Assembly: GCF_027595985.1 (NCBI RefSeq)
Contig: NC_073305.1
Span: forward strand, 116,344,114-116,408,113
DNA length: 64,000 nucleotides
Source: Sorex araneus
Lineage: Eukaryota > Chordata > Mammalia > Eulipotyphla > Soricidae
Direction: 5' to 3'
A program made the position numbers and the translations under genes. The notes below the pieces were generated by a model. The model did not search any database. It saw nothing but the letters and a program-made list of their open reading frames with translations, and was not told the origin of the DNA. Below are positions 52,475 through 63,349 of this stretch, one piece after another. Numbering within the stretch: position 1 is the stretch's first letter; every line of letters starts with the position of its first letter.

Positions 52475-52693
52475 AACTTATTTAGAAAGATGTGAGGGGA
52501 GAGGAGAGAAGTCTGTATTTAAGAGAGAATGCAACCTTCTCCAGAGAGGAAATAAGCAAGCAAAGAAACATAGGGACAAGCAAATAAGCAACACATTCAA
52601 GGAAGATCAAGTCTCTTACCCAAGTTTAAATCCTACCTTGTCATCATTCAACTCTGCTGTATTTGCTCAGCTTTTGCATGCAAGGCTTAGTCT

Positions 52694-52926
52694 GTCACCA
52701 TCACTGTCATCCCGTTGCTCATCGATTTGTTCGAGCGGGCACCAGTAACATCTCTCATTGAGAGACTTATTGTTACTGTTTTTGGCATATCCAATATGCA
52801 CGGGTAGCTTGCCAGGCTCTGCCACACGGGCTCGATACTCTCGGTAGCTTGCCGGGCTCTCCGAGAGGGGCAGAGGAATCAAACTCGGGTCGGCCGCGTG
52901 AAAGGTGAACGCCCAACTGCTGTGCT
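52694..52926 (-). mobile_element. SINE-B, head-truncated, 12 bp TSD
   Basis: AAGGCTTAGTCT is repeated exactly at 52682-52693 and 52927-52938. The first ~16 bp of the head are absent (it stops at TGTGCT). Carries the CATTGAGAGACTTATTG variant. Confidence 0.94.
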
Positions 52927-53029
52927 AAGGCTTAGTCTAAGGAGCTGGAATGATCATTCACCCAGCAGTCCCCAGCCCCCAGGACTGAGACAGCTGGCTC
53001 TTGGTCTGCCCTTGGAGGCAAGCACCATC

Positions 53030-53175
53030 ACTTCTGTTATGTAGATAGAGGAAGCTAGGTAACAGGGAGCGGAAGGAGTTTGTTCCAGGTCAGAAAGCTA
53101 GGAAGGGGCACGCTGGGATTCTAATCCAAGTTATGGGCAAGAACGCTTGAGTGTGAGCCTCAGCCCCTATGCTCA
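53030..53175 (-). mobile_element. MIR-like ancient SINE
   Basis: GTAGATAGAGGAAGCTAGGTAAC, CAGGTCAGAAAGCTAGGAAGGG and GGGATTCTAATCCAAGTTATGG follow the reverse MIR order. Match by eye only. Confidence 0.5.
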
Positions 53176-53705
53176 AGAAACTTAAACTCTGGCTTTGAAG
53201 AAGTGGTATACATGATGAAAAGTTTATTATTAAGCAACAACGTAAATCAACTGTGGAAGAGCCACACTGGATCAGACAATTGTCAACTGGGAAATACCAG
53301 TTCTGGAGAGGAACTGCCTGAGGTCTGTGGGAACCATGTGAACACTGCAAGCGGCAACCAAGGGAGAGAAGCTCTTGATCAAGGGCTGCATTGCTACAAT
53401 AAGCAGTTTCTGAAGTGCCACATCTTGGGGCACTTGACCAGCGGCTCCAAGTACTCAACATGGAAAGCAAATGCCATCACACTTGCTGACCAGTGTTGAA
53501 ATGACTGGAGGCTTTCTCACTGTAGGTTTAGACCCTATCTCCAGGAACGGGTACCATCTTTCCACTCAAACCACTTAAACTTACTAATTGAACTTAGAAA
53601 GCAAATAGCCTGGCACCAAAGATAGGATCTGACAATAAGAGGAAATAAGAGAAGGTGGGAAGTGCAGAATCACACACAAAGTAAATGAGCTATAAAAATG
53701 TTAAG
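53176..53705. other. unique intron sequence
   Basis: No repeat recognised. Confidence 0.4.
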
Positions 53706-53870
53706 CACCAGAGAGATAGTACAGCAGGTAAGATGCTTGCATTACACGAGATCAACACAAGTTTTATCCCTGGCACCTCTTATGGTCCCCAGAGTACTGC
53801 CAGAAATGATCCCTGAGCACAGAGCCAGGAATAAGTCCTGAGCACAGCCAGGTGAGCTCCCCAAATGAAA
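53706..53870 (+). mobile_element. SINE-A, old
   Basis: CACCAGAGAGATAGTACAGC to AGCCAGGTGAGCTCCCC. Confidence 0.78.
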
Positions 53871-54099
53871 AATTATGATTTAAAAAGGTTAAAAAGGTAT
53901 AAAACCATGAAGTTAAGGTGAAATAAAGTAGCAAACTTGTTCCATTTCACTGATGTCAACGGAGCTATGTTCAATGCTTGAAGCAGATATATTTGGTTAG
54001 AAATAGCTAATGGTATGATAAACAAATGAAAAATACAATATTAGGGACACTTGGGATAACAGTCTTGCATTTTGAGGGAAATGTCTTCAATGGATCCTT

Positions 54100-54106
<7 letters not shown>

Positions 54107-54142
<36 letters not shown>

Positions 54143-54311
54143 TTTTTTCTTTTTGGGTCACACCCGGCGATGCACAGGGGTTGCTCCTGGCTCTGCACTC
54201 AGGAATTACCCCTGGCGGTGCTCAGGGGACCATGTGGGATGCTGGGAATCGAACCCGGGTCGGCCGCGTGCAAGGCAAACGCCCTACCCGCTGTGCTATT
54301 GCTCCAGCCCC
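54107..54311 (-). mobile_element. SINE-A, near-consensus, 16 bp TSD, (TAAA)n tail
   Basis: TGGATCCTTTTATTTA is repeated exactly at 54091-54106 and 54312-54327. The B box reads GGTTCGATTCC and the A box is intact. Probably the youngest insertion here. The tail has become an ~11-unit TTTA repeat. Confidence 0.97.
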
Positions 54312-54327
54312 TGGATCCTTTTATTTA

Positions 54328-54482
54328 GTTTTTGGTTTCGGGTTACCCCTGGCAGTGCTCAGGTCTTACTCCTAGCCTGGGCTCAGGGATAACTCCTGGT
54401 GGGCTTGGGGGACCCTTTGTGGTGCTGGGGATTGAACCCAGGTTGACCACATGCCCTACCTTCTGTACTATCTCTCTGGCCC
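54328..54482 (-). mobile_element. SINE-A, old
   Basis: GGGTTACCCCTGGCAGTGC to TATCTCTCTGGCCCC. The younger SINE landed at its tail. Confidence 0.78.
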
Positions 54483-55184
54483 CTGTTTCTTCATCTTTGT
54501 GATAACATCCTTTTGTCTTCTGGCAGTGGCTGTGCCCTGACTTTCTGGTGAAGTACCTGCAGGGGCGGTCGGTGTCCTTTACTGGGGCAGTCACTGAGGC
54601 ATGATCCCTCCACTGTGAGCAGAGGGAAGAGGTCGTGGCTTTCTGCAGACACAAGTAACCCACCAGGCTAATTCTCCTTCCTCTTTCGGTTCTCCCAACA
54701 CCTGCTCAATCAATTCCCTGATTTGTATCCTCTCAGTGTGAATGAAACACCTGCCACAGTTTCTGTTTCCCCGACTCAATCCTCATCTACTTTACAAACC
54801 CAGAAGCCAAATTATGGTGAAGCCCAGAGAGAAGGGACTTTCCCATTATCGAACAGCTGCTCAGTGAGGCTCAACTTAAAGTGTTTGGACAACGGAGTTC
54901 AACGCTCCTGCTCCTTTTCTTCCATCTATGCCTTGTCTTTCATGCTCAAGGCCCCTCTCCACACGTTTGGACAAGCCTCACGCATGAAGGAACCGGCAGA
55001 GGAACCCAGGTGTGTGAGGCCCGGGGCTGAGACCTACAAACCTGCTCAGATCGGGACTGGGCCTCTTCCAGTAGCTCGGTGGTCACACCCAGGGACTGCC
55101 CCTGGCACCATGTAATCCCACCAACGGCCAACATCCAGAGACTTAAAACCAAGCTCCCAGAAATGGCTGCACAACATCTTATAG
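54483..55184. other. unique intron sequence
   Basis: No family assigned. GTGGTCACACCCAGGGACTGCCCCTGGCACC at 55079-55110 looks like a SINE-A shred. Confidence 0.35.
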
Positions 55185-55463
55185 CCTAGTTCTCCCTCTG
55201 GGAAAACCTGGCAAGCTACTGAGAGTTTTCTGCCCACATGGGAGGGCCTTGCAAACTCCTCATGGTGTATTCATATATCAAAACCAGTAGCAATGCTGGG
55301 TCTCATTCCCCTGATCCTGAAAGAGCCTCTAATGCGGCACCATTGGGAAGGACAAGTAAAGAGAGGTTCTAAAATCTCAGGGCTAGGACAAATGGAGACG
55401 TTACTGAGACCACTTGAGAAATTCGACGATCAATGGGATGATGATGATGATGATGATGATGAT
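55185..55463 (+). mobile_element. long form of SINE-B (extra ~90 bp inner segment)
   Basis: Starts within the body (AACCTGGCAAGCTACTGAGAG, TGGTGTATTCATATATC, CAGTAGCAA), then 55295-55389 carries sequence absent from the seven usual copies. SINE-B wording resumes at AATGGAGACGTTACTG and GATCAATGGGATGATG. No TSD is visible and the head is missing or unrecognisable. Confidence 0.75.
55437..55463. repeat. (GAT)n short tandem repeat
   Basis: Nine GAT units at the 3' end of the long SINE-B. Confidence 0.95.
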
Positions 55464-55511
55464 ACCTTTTCTGAAGTGAATAAGCACAGTATAATAATTA
55501 TAATTTAAGCT

Positions 55512-55675
55512 TTTTTTTGGGGGGGGGGGTCCACATCCAGTGATGCTCTGGAGCGATTCCTTGCTCTGTGCTTCACAATCACTCTTGGTGGTACTCAGGG
55601 CACTGTATGTTATGTCTGGGATTTGAATCCGAATTGGCGGCCTCGTAAACTCTAACCCTACTTCTCCAGACCCCA
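55512..55675 (-). mobile_element. SINE-A, old
   Basis: GGTCCACATCCAGTGATGC to CTACTTCTCCAGACCCC. Confidence 0.75.
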
Positions 55676-56065
55676 AATTCTTCAAGGTATTTAGTTTTGT
55701 ACCACTTTATGCAAAGGAGCCTGGTCAATGGAATGTGGTTATTTCCTTGGCTTGAGTGGAAAGGGCAGAGAGCAGTGACTTAGACCCACACTTCTCAAAC
55801 TTTTCCACTCGAAATGCCTTTTCCTCTGAGAAATGCAATAGGAGTGTACATGGCCAGAGACACCTCACCTTCATTCCGCGGCTGATTCTGAACTTATGTC
55901 TCATCACTGCATGTTCAGAAACTGTTTATTGTTTCCAAAGTTTTCATGATTCCCACATTCAGTTCTGTGAGCCACACATAAACTGTGGATTTCGGTTCAC
56001 AGTTTAAGAAGTTTGGACTTCGAGTATCTGCCTTGCCAGAGTATCTGCCTTGTTGCTTCTAAAAC
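55676..56065. other. no recognisable feature
   Basis: Unique intron sequence. A 17 bp tandem duplication AGTATCTGCCTTG(CC) occurs at 56022-56052. Confidence 0.4.
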
Positions 56066-56232
56066 ATATTTTGACTTTCGGGACACACACAATGATGCTC
56101 AGGAATTACTCTTGGCTCTGCATTCAGGAATCACTCCTGGAAAAACATGGGGGACCATATGGGATGCCAGAGATTGATCCCAGGTTGGCTGCATGCAAGG
56201 CAAGAGACCTACCTACTGTACTATCTAGGGCC
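56066..56232 (-). mobile_element. SINE-A, old
   Basis: CGGGACACACACAATGATGC to GTACTATCTAGGGCC. Confidence 0.78.
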
Positions 56233-56298
56233 GTGGTTTTAAGTCTCTGCTGCTCCACATGTGCCTGTTGTGATCCTAGCTGGGCACAAGTGATTTCT

Positions 56299-56461
56299 TT
56301 TCTTTTTTGTTTTTTGGGTCACATCTGGCAGTGCTCAGTCTCACTCCTTGCTCTGTACTCAGGGATTGCTCTTGGTGGGGTTCAGGGGACCCTATGTGGG
56401 GGCTGGGTAAGCTGTGTTCAAGGCAAGCGTTTTACCTCCTGCACTATCACTTGCCCCCTGG
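56299..56461 (-). mobile_element. SINE-A with worn 14 bp TSD
   Basis: CACAAGTGATTTCT (56285-56298) and CTCAAGTGATTTCT (56462-56475) flank it. The B box is deleted. Confidence 0.88.
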
Positions 56462-56722
56462 CTCAAGTGATTTCTGCCAGGTGTGTTATAGCAACATGTA
56501 AGGATGCAGCCCTCTGGTGCGCTAAAAAACAAAGATGTGAGAGTATCAGGGTACCTCTGACAAGCACACGTGTGAGCATGGCATTGGCTCTGGTGGTCAC
56601 TACAGCCATTACTTGTGCTTCAAGCCTGAGTGCTGGTTCAGGTGAGCACCACAACCGAGCATGCAGTAGGGGCGGCGTACCATGGCCAAAGTGTGCAATT
56701 CCCTTCTCAACAACAGACAGGG

Positions 56723-56910
56723 GGCTGGAGTAATAGTAGACCAAGTAGGGCGTTTGCCTTGCACACGGCCAACCTGGGTTCGAGTCCCAGGATCTTGTAT
56801 GATCCCCTGAGCACCACTAGGAGTAATTCCTGAGTGCAAAGCCAGGAGTAACCCCTCTGCAATGCCGGGTGTGACCCCAAAAAACCAAAGAACAAAACAA
56901 ACAAACAAAG
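56723..56910 (+). mobile_element. SINE-A, complete with 9 bp TSD
   Basis: CAGACAGGG is repeated at 56714-56722 and 56911-56919. GGCTGGAGTAATAGTAGACC to GTGTGACCCCAAAAAACC and a (CAAA)n tail. Confidence 0.93.
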
Positions 56911-57129
56911 CAGACAGGGATGGGAAGTTGGAGGGAATTAAAAAAATGCATCAAAAGGGTGAACTATGCATGTCTTTGCTTCTGCGATGTTTTATATCAG
57001 TCAGATTCTGAGCCTGACTTCTTTAAAGAACGAAGAAACCCGGGTTTGAATTGGATTAGGCAGCTAGCCTCGGTGTGCTCAATTCTGCCCCTCTCGCCCA
57101 TCCCTAGAACCACAAGCTCCCCCTGACCC

Positions 57130-57315
57130 CCCCAGCAAGACTGGGCATAGCTCTGGAGACCCCCAAGTACTACTAGGATGTACATGGTGGTCCCCAGCAG
57201 CTAAGGGATCCACCATCCCAATGGCTCAAGCATTGAACTAACCTGATGTGGTCCCTAGTTGCCTGAAAACTGCTCGGGAATCCCTCACACTCCTCCCACC
57301 CCCCCAAAAAAAGAG
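57130..57315 (+). mobile_element. unidentified old SINE-like sequence
   Basis: GGTGGTCCCCAGCAGC ... GATGTGGTCCCTAGTTGCC followed by CCCCCCCAAAAAAAG has a SINE-like composition and A-rich end. Family not assigned. Confidence 0.3.
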
Positions 57316-57505
57316 TGAAGGAAAAAATTCAGTCCTTCTATTGCCCAGTGAGATTGGGTAAACCTTTACATACTAGAAACCCCTTTTTATCACCTAGGGA
57401 TTGGCTAAATTAACAGTCCTTAGAATCTTAAAGACAGCAAGGAGAAATGCCTTTTTTAATAGGGGGCTGGGTGGCACCAAAGCTGTTTCAAATGAGGAAG
57501 GCAGG

Positions 57506-57705
57506 GTGGGAGAGACAGCACAGTGGGTAGGGTGCCTGCCTTGTACACAGTCAACTCTATCTCTATGGTAGCTCTATAGCAACTCTATCTCTATGGCCTG
57601 GCATCCCATGGGCCCCTGAGCCCTGCCAGGACTAAGCCCCGAGCACAAAGCCAGGAGTAATATCCTGAGCATTGCCTAGTGTGGCCCTCAAAGAATAATA
57701 AGCAA
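57506..57705 (+). mobile_element. SINE-A with internal tandem insertion
   Basis: GGGTGGGAGAGACAGCACAG to TAGTGTGGCCCTC. AACTCTATCTCTATGG is repeated in tandem at 57554-57596 where the B box should be. Confidence 0.8.
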
Positions 57706-58344
57706 ACAGAGGAGGAAGGCAGCCTGGTAAGAAGATCACAGAGATCAGGCATGGCCCCTTGTGGTAGTTGGCTCAGAATAATCATGGAGCCATGGCAGAG
57801 GAGAGTGTCCTTTAGGCATTTCTTTGGTAGTGTCAGGGTTGAAGAGAACAGAGAAGGAGACTGAACTTCACTCTTGTCCTTGCAGGAAACTGGTTACAAC
57901 TCAGGCCTTGTGGCACCTTCACTTTAGCTGTGCAATGGGCTCCTCCTCTTGCCTGCTTGATCTGAGACCCTAATTCTACCAGATTGAGATGATGATATTT
58001 TCCAAGTACATGATAGGCAAAAAAGTTACACATGATACGACATCAGATATACTTGTGCTTCTGAGTCTGAAAGCACAAGCTGAAAACAGAAAACCTTCCT
58101 TCTGAAAGATTATATAATGAAGTTCATGGGATAATTAAAAATTCCAATTCCAGTGTAAGAGTAGATCTTAAAATAGGTACGTAGTAGTAGTAACTTCCAG
58201 CATTTTACAGTGTAAAATGAAAGTGAGAAGCATCCCACTCACTGGTAATAAAGTAGTAAAACCTGCATCTAGATTATAGTTTTCTCTGAAATCTGTCTCC
58301 AATAGAAAATTTTTTTTTTAAAAGATTAAGAAAAATTACCCAAT
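57706..58344. other. unique intron sequence
   Basis: AT-rich, no element recognised. Confidence 0.4.
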
Positions 58345-58432
58345 TTTCTTTTGTTTTGTTTTCGGTGCTGGGGTCAAAGGCCTCACACATGTGAGTTCCA
58401 TGTGCTACCATGAACCCATCTCTGATCTCCTG
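58345..58432 (-). mobile_element. older tRNA-like SINE fragment
   Basis: CGGTGCTGGGGTCAAAGGCCTCACACATGTG ... GTGCTACCATGAACCCATC resembles the ID-type head seen at 31485 and 60250. Confidence 0.4.
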
Positions 58433-58514
58433 ATGTTATCTTAGTGATCTATGCAGTGATTCCATAGATCTTCTGCATGGTGACAAGAATTTTCTTGAGT
58501 CTGTGTATGTGTGT

Positions 58515-58671
58515 GTGTTTTGGGGGGCACAACTGTGATTTCAGAGCTACTTCTGGTTCTGGGCTTGAGGGTTGGCCCTAGTGGTGCCCAGTATATGACA
58601 GGGTAAAAGAGACAGAACCTGGGCCTTCCACACAAAAAGTATGTGCTCACCCACTAGTTAGCTCTGTGGAC
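58515..58671 (-). mobile_element. SINE-A, very old
   Basis: GGGGGGCACAACTGTGATTTC to GTTAGCTCTGTGG. Confidence 0.6.
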
Positions 58672-58684
58672 CAAGATTGATGAT

Positions 58685-58836
58685 GGTTTTTGGGAGAGGG
58701 GCAATGGTGCTCCTGACTCTGCACTCAGAAATCACTCCTGGTGGGCTCAGGAAACCATCTGGGATGTCAGAAATTGAACCCAAGTAGGCTGTGTGCACGG
58801 CAAGAGCTCTGCCTGCTGTATTATCTCTCTGTGCCA
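58685..58836 (-). mobile_element. SINE-A, old
   Basis: GGTGCTCCTGACTCTGCACTC to TATTATCTCTCTGTGCC. Confidence 0.75.
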
Positions 58837-58969
58837 CCCCTCTCCCCACAAGGTTTGGTTTTACCATCTTAATTCTTTCAGTAATTTCAAAGCTACGATC
58901 CACCACTTGATCTTCGACTAGAAAACACAAAACATCTTCCAGAGATGAGAAATTCAGTTATCCTTAAGT

Positions 58970-59144
58970 CTTTTTTTGGGGGGTGGGGGTGGGGGATACA
59001 ACCACCGATACTCTGGAATCCTGGCTCTGCACTCAGGAATCATTCCTGGTGGGCACAGGGGACCATATGGAATGTGAGGAATCAAACCTGGCTTGGCCAC
59101 ATGCAAGACAAGTGCCTAACCTATTGCACTATTGCTCCAGTCCC
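58970..59144 (-). mobile_element. SINE-A
   Basis: ACAACCACCGATACTCTGG to GCACTATTGCTCCAGTCCC. Confidence 0.82.
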
Positions 59145-59404
59145 ACCGTCTGTCTTGTTTTCTGTATGAAATCAAAGGTTCCATACTTGAAATCTACCCA
59201 GTTAGGAGTCTCCATTATCTTCATGCCTTCCTTGGAGCCATCCTAATTTTTACCATAATACCAGCACAGAGCCCAAAGAAGGAATGTTCTAGTCACTGGT
59301 ATAGATGACATCACTATCATAAACTCCATCAGCAACCTAGTTTTTAGGAATGCTAAGATTTATGTCCTGCATGTAATACTTCAAGGGTTAATAATGACTT
59401 CCAA

Positions 59405-59577
59405 GCTTGAACTGATAGGACAGTGGGTAGGGGGCCTGCCTTGCACATGGCAGAACTCGTTTGATTCTGGCATTGCTTATGGTTCCCCAAGCACTGCCAG
59501 GAGTAATTCCTAAGTGCAGAGCTAGGAGTAAGCCCTGAGCATTGCTGGGTGTGGCCCAGAAACCAACAAAACAAAAA
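59405..59577 (+). mobile_element. SINE-A with 8 bp TSD
   Basis: ACTTCCAA is repeated at 59397-59404 and 59578-59585. Confidence 0.86.
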
Positions 59578-59635
59578 ACTTCCAATTATTATTACCATAT
59601 ATTACTGATAAGCTACACATCCATCTTAATCTCAT

Positions 59636-59683
59636 GAGTGTATATATATACACTCATGTATATATATACACACTCATATGCAA

Positions 59684-59716
<33 letters not shown>
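59636..59716. repeat. (TA)n with inverted repeats
   Basis: GAGTGTATATATATACACTC is a perfect 20 bp palindrome (59636-59655). A related unit TGTATATATATACACACTC follows. Confidence 0.9.
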
Positions 59717-59968
59717 GCACTGCACTGTAGCACTGTCATCCCATTGTTCATCAATTTGGCTCGAGTGGGTACTAGTAATGTCTCTATAGTGAGACTTGTT
59801 GTTACTGTTTTTGGCATAACGAATACGCCATGGGTAGCCTGCCAGGCTCTGCCATGTGGGTGAGATACTCTCGTTAGCTTGCCGACTCTCTGAGAGGGAC
59901 AGAAAAATAAAACCTGGGTTGGCCACGTGCAAGGCAAACACTCTACCTGCTGTGCTATCGTTCCAGTC

Positions 59969-59969
<1 letters not shown>
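59717..59969 (-). mobile_element. SINE-B, complete, inside (TA)n
   Basis: GCACTGCACTGTAGCACTG to TATCGTTCCAGTC, flanked on both sides by (AT)n so the TSD is hidden. A-box and B-box equivalents are present. Confidence 0.92.
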
Positions 59970-60001
<32 letters not shown>

Positions 60002-60059
60002 TTATCGACATATTTGGAAACGAAACCCATTCTACAAATAGTTCTTCAGTCTTCACCCT

Positions 60060-60237
60060 CCTCCTTTTTTCCCCCCTTTTTGGGTCACACCCCAGGATGC
60101 ACAGGGATTCCTCTTGGCTCTGCTCTCAGAAATTCCTCCTGGCGGTGCTTGGGGGACCATATGGGATTCTGGGAATCGAACCTGGATCAGCTGCATGCAA
60201 GGCAAAGGCCCTACCCGCTGTGCTATCACTCCAGTCA
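60060..60237 (-). mobile_element. SINE-A, complete
   Basis: GGGTCACACCCCAGGATGC to CACTCCAGTCACC. Confidence 0.9.
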
Positions 60238-60249
60238 CCCCCCCCCCTT

Positions 60250-60328
60250 TTTTTGACACCAGGTATCCAATCCAAGGTCTCACACATACAAGGCATAAAC
60301 TCTTCCACTGAGTCACATCCCTGGTCCT
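60250..60328 (-). mobile_element. older tRNA-like SINE head (ID-type)
   Basis: On the minus strand: ACCAGGGATGTGACTCAGTGG, AGAGTTTATGCCTTGTATGTG and TTGGATACCTGG. GTGACTCAGTGG differs from the SINE-A A box ATAGCACAGCGG. Confidence 0.55.
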
Positions 60329-60987
60329 TTTCAGTCAAATTTCATTCTAAGGCTCACATTCACATTCTTCCTTTTTGGAAAATCATGATGCCATTTTCTG
60401 ATCTCTGTGTAACTGACGCTTTCCTGCATTCCACTATTCCTATAATTGATTATAACAAGTGGCGCTATAATTAAGCCTGACTTTTTTCCTTGTAGTGTGG
60501 AGACTTGACTTCAGGAAGGCAGCACAGGTGTTTTCTTAGAGTTGATGGACAAGTGGTTTTCCCTCCTCCAAGTGTTTTCACTTCCCTGTCTAAAGCACAT
60601 TGTCCTTGGGGCACCAAGCAGAGGTCACTCTGCGTTCTCTGCCATCCTCTTTACTGAATGAGCTTCAATGTGCAGCGGTGGCTTCCTCCTCTTCTTGTGC
60701 CAGTGAAATCTTGAGTTTGTTTTCCTTGTCTGCAGCCCTCTTTGAAAGATCTCCATTCATTTAGTGCTGGGTTTTCTGGGCCCTGCTGGCAGTTACACAT
60801 ACCTTTTCATTGTTATGTTTTTATACCATTAAAACAACCTGAGCCAGAGAACTAATTACCCTCCTTTTGCTGAAGAATGGGCTTTCTTTTCTTCTCTTCT
60901 TCTTCAAGTGGCTGCCTTTGGCAGAGCTTATGGCTCCAGGCCTCTCTCCGCAGAGCTCAGTCTGGCGTGGGTTAAAGGTGCTTTGGA
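60329..60987. other. repeat-free intron block
   Basis: About 660 bp with no repeat recognised; candidate conserved noncoding sequence. Confidence 0.4.
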
Positions 60988-61086
60988 ACCTTTGGAGACA
61001 TACCTAGCAATGCTCAGGGGACTGTGAGGAATGAAAACTTGAAGTCTTTCACATGTCAGGCATGTGTTCTACCGCCCCCAGCCCCC
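60988..61086 (-). mobile_element. old SINE fragment
   Basis: GAGACATACCTAGCAATGCTCAGGGG ... CATGTGTTCTACCGCCCCCAGCC, with most of the body deleted. Confidence 0.55.
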
Positions 61087-61592
61087 AAGTCCTCGTTTTT
61101 TTAAACCAGTAACCCCAAATGCTTTTTTTTTTTAAACAGCAGCCAAAACAGTCTTCTTGTTACGGATCTATCAAATTCTGCAATGCTTATGCCGCTGGGA
61201 AAATGAAATTCAGACATGAGAGAAAAAGAAGACAGTGAAATCTGTGACATTATCAATCTGGCTCTTCCTCCTAGACCACTCCCTTCTTCAATTGCTCTGG
61301 CAGGGGTCTATTTCTCTAGATTGATTTCATCTCCAATTATTCTCACACTAGTAACTTGTTTTTGCAGACACTTAAAAAGGGGAGGAGGGAATATTTTAAA
61401 ATTACTTGAAACCAGTGCATAAATGTTAAATTCCTGGACACCAAAACAACATCAACATGGTTTCAAAGGGAGTCATTTCCACCAGAGTAGTGCCAAGACT
61501 TGAAAAGAGTTAAAATAGTTTCCTAACCATTTTCCAAACCTAGTATTTTTTTACATTAACTACAGAGACAGAGAAGAAAAAATATACTTTTT
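61087..61592. other. unique intron sequence
   Basis: No element recognised. Confidence 0.4.
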
Positions 61593-61767
61593 TTTTTTTT
61601 TTGCTTTTTGGGTCACACCCAGCAATGCTCAGAGGTTACTCCTAGATCTGCACTCAGGAATTACCCCTGGCAGTGCTTTGGGGACCATATGGGATGCTGG
61701 GGATTGAACCCGGGTCAGCCGCATGCAAGGCAAACACCCTACCTGCTGTGCTATCACTCCTGCCCCA
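61593..61767 (-). mobile_element. SINE-A, complete with TSD
   Basis: GGGTCACACCCAGCAATGC to CACTCCTGCCCC. Flanks AAAATATACTTTT and AAAGTATACTTTT. Confidence 0.93.
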
Positions 61768-61989
61768 GATAAAGTATACTTTTAAAGTATTAATCAGACC
61801 TTGCTCCCCATTCCCATTATTCTCCTAAAACCTGTCATCTGGGTTCAGAAGACCACAAAGCTTTCATAGGCAAAAATGGCCAGAGTTTTCCCACAAAGAG
61901 ATACAGAGAGAAGAGCACGAAGAGGCTCTTCTCTGCACCCTGCTTTGTTTTCCTAGCACTTCTGAAACTTTTGTCCCTGAACATGCATA

Positions 61990-62145
61990 ATTAATTAATT
62001 AATTAATTATATTCTATTTTATCGAATCAGTGTGAGATACAGTTACAGGCTTTAGTTACAATCATACAATGTTCAAACACCCATCCCTCCACCAGTGCAC
62101 ATTCCCCACCACCAATCTCCCCAGTATACCCCACCTATCTGAGGG
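61990..62145 (-). mobile_element. LINE-1 3' end
   Basis: Reverse complement of the same L1 3'UTR end (CCCATCCCTCCACCAGTGCAC, CACCACCAATCTCCCCAGTAT), with an ATTAATTAATTAATT tail side. Only the last ~150 bp of the element. Confidence 0.78.
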
Positions 62146-62244
62146 AAGAGGTGACTTACAGAATGGGAGAAACCATTTACCATCGAATCATACAATGGGT
62201 GTGGGGTTAATTTTAGAATATACAAAGAATGACTCAGCAACTGT

Positions 62245-62345
62245 ATTCAATATGCCAAAAACAGTAACAAGTCTCACAGTGGAGATGTTACTGGTGCCTG
62301 CTCCAGCAAATCAATGAGCAATGGGATGTCAGTGACAGTGACTCA
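62245..62345 (+). mobile_element. SINE-B body fragment
   Basis: TATGCCAAAAACAGTAACAAGTCTCAC ... GATGTTACTGGTGCCTGC ... CAATGGGATGTCAGTGACAGTG. The head half is missing. Confidence 0.85.
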
Positions 62346-62388
62346 ACAATGACAACAAAATCAAATACCTTGATTAAAAAGTTGGCTA

Positions 62389-62572
62389 ATTTTTTTTTTT
62401 TGAGTCTGGGGGCCACATCCAGTGGTGCCCTGAGGTTACTTCTGGCTCTTTGCTTAGGGATCACTCCTGATGATACTCAGAGGACTATAAATGACAATGG
62501 AATTGAACCAAGGTCAGTAGCATGCAAGGCAAGGGCCTCAATTATTTTCCTGTTCTAGTGCTCTGGCTCCTG
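62389..62572 (-). mobile_element. SINE-A, old
   Basis: GGGGGCCACATCCAGTGGTGC to AGTGCTCTGGCTCC. Confidence 0.76.
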
Positions 62573-62573
62573 G

Positions 62574-63045
62574 CAGATGTGAAAAGATACCCTTCAGAGA
62601 GATATTCAATAGTCAACGCATCTGAAAAGATGCTCAACACCACGAAGCACCTGAGAAATGCAAATCAAAACCACAATGAGCTATCACCACATGTGCAAGA
62701 GGGCTGCTTTACATATATATTTTAAAAACTCAGAAAATAACAAGTGTTGGTTGGGCAGAATGTGGAGAAATGGAAAACCTGTGGTCTGTTGGTATAACTA
62801 TTATGGAAGAACAGTATGGAAGAACATTCCTCAAGAAATTAAAAATAGGATTACCACATGATCCAGAAATCCCTCTTCTGAGTATATATGCAAAAGATAT
62901 AAAAGCAGGGCCTGGGAAAGAGATTTGCAAACCTGTGTTCATAACAGCTTTATTCACAATAGCCTAAAAGAAGTGGAAGCAAGCAAGCCACATGGCCCTC
63001 AATGGATGAGTGGACAAATGTGGTCTAGGCTGACAACTCGATTGT
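62574..63045 (+). mobile_element. older LINE-1 ORF2/3' fragment (L1MA-like)
   Basis: AAGATGCTCAACACC, GAAATGCAAATCAAAACCACAATGAG and AACAAGTGTTGG followed by CCACATGATCCAGAAATCCC are typical of the ORF2 3' end of pan-placental L1s. Fragments CWLGRMW and EIPLLSIYAKD ... ALFTIA are readable in different frames. Frameshifts and stops make it non-functional. Confidence 0.85.
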
Positions 63046-63337
63046 GTGCTACTCTAACAAGGAAATCCTGGCCCATGGTACTGTAAGGACTACATCGTGA
63101 AGCCCTTAAACAAAACAACACAAGCCAGTCACAAACAGAATTCTTCATAGGTCCATTTAAATGAGGTACTGAAGTAGTCAGATTCATGGTCAAAGAGCAT
63201 TGTCACCAGGGGTGAGGTAACAGGGAGAGGTAGTCAGGTGTGTCATGGTATAGAGTTTCAGTTTTGCAAAATGACAATGGTTCTGAAGATCCATTTCTTT
63301 ACAATGTGTCTTTTTCCCCAGTTAAGGCAGAGTTTGA
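63046..63337. other. no recognisable feature
   Basis: May include more of the decayed L1 3'UTR; not assignable by eye. Confidence 0.35.
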
Positions 63338-63349
63338 TGGAAATGAATA

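Noticed and set aside
54107..54311. tRNA gene at SINE heads
   Set aside because: A and B boxes are present, but no complete cloverleaf with matching acceptor stem; the heads are parts of SINEs found throughout.
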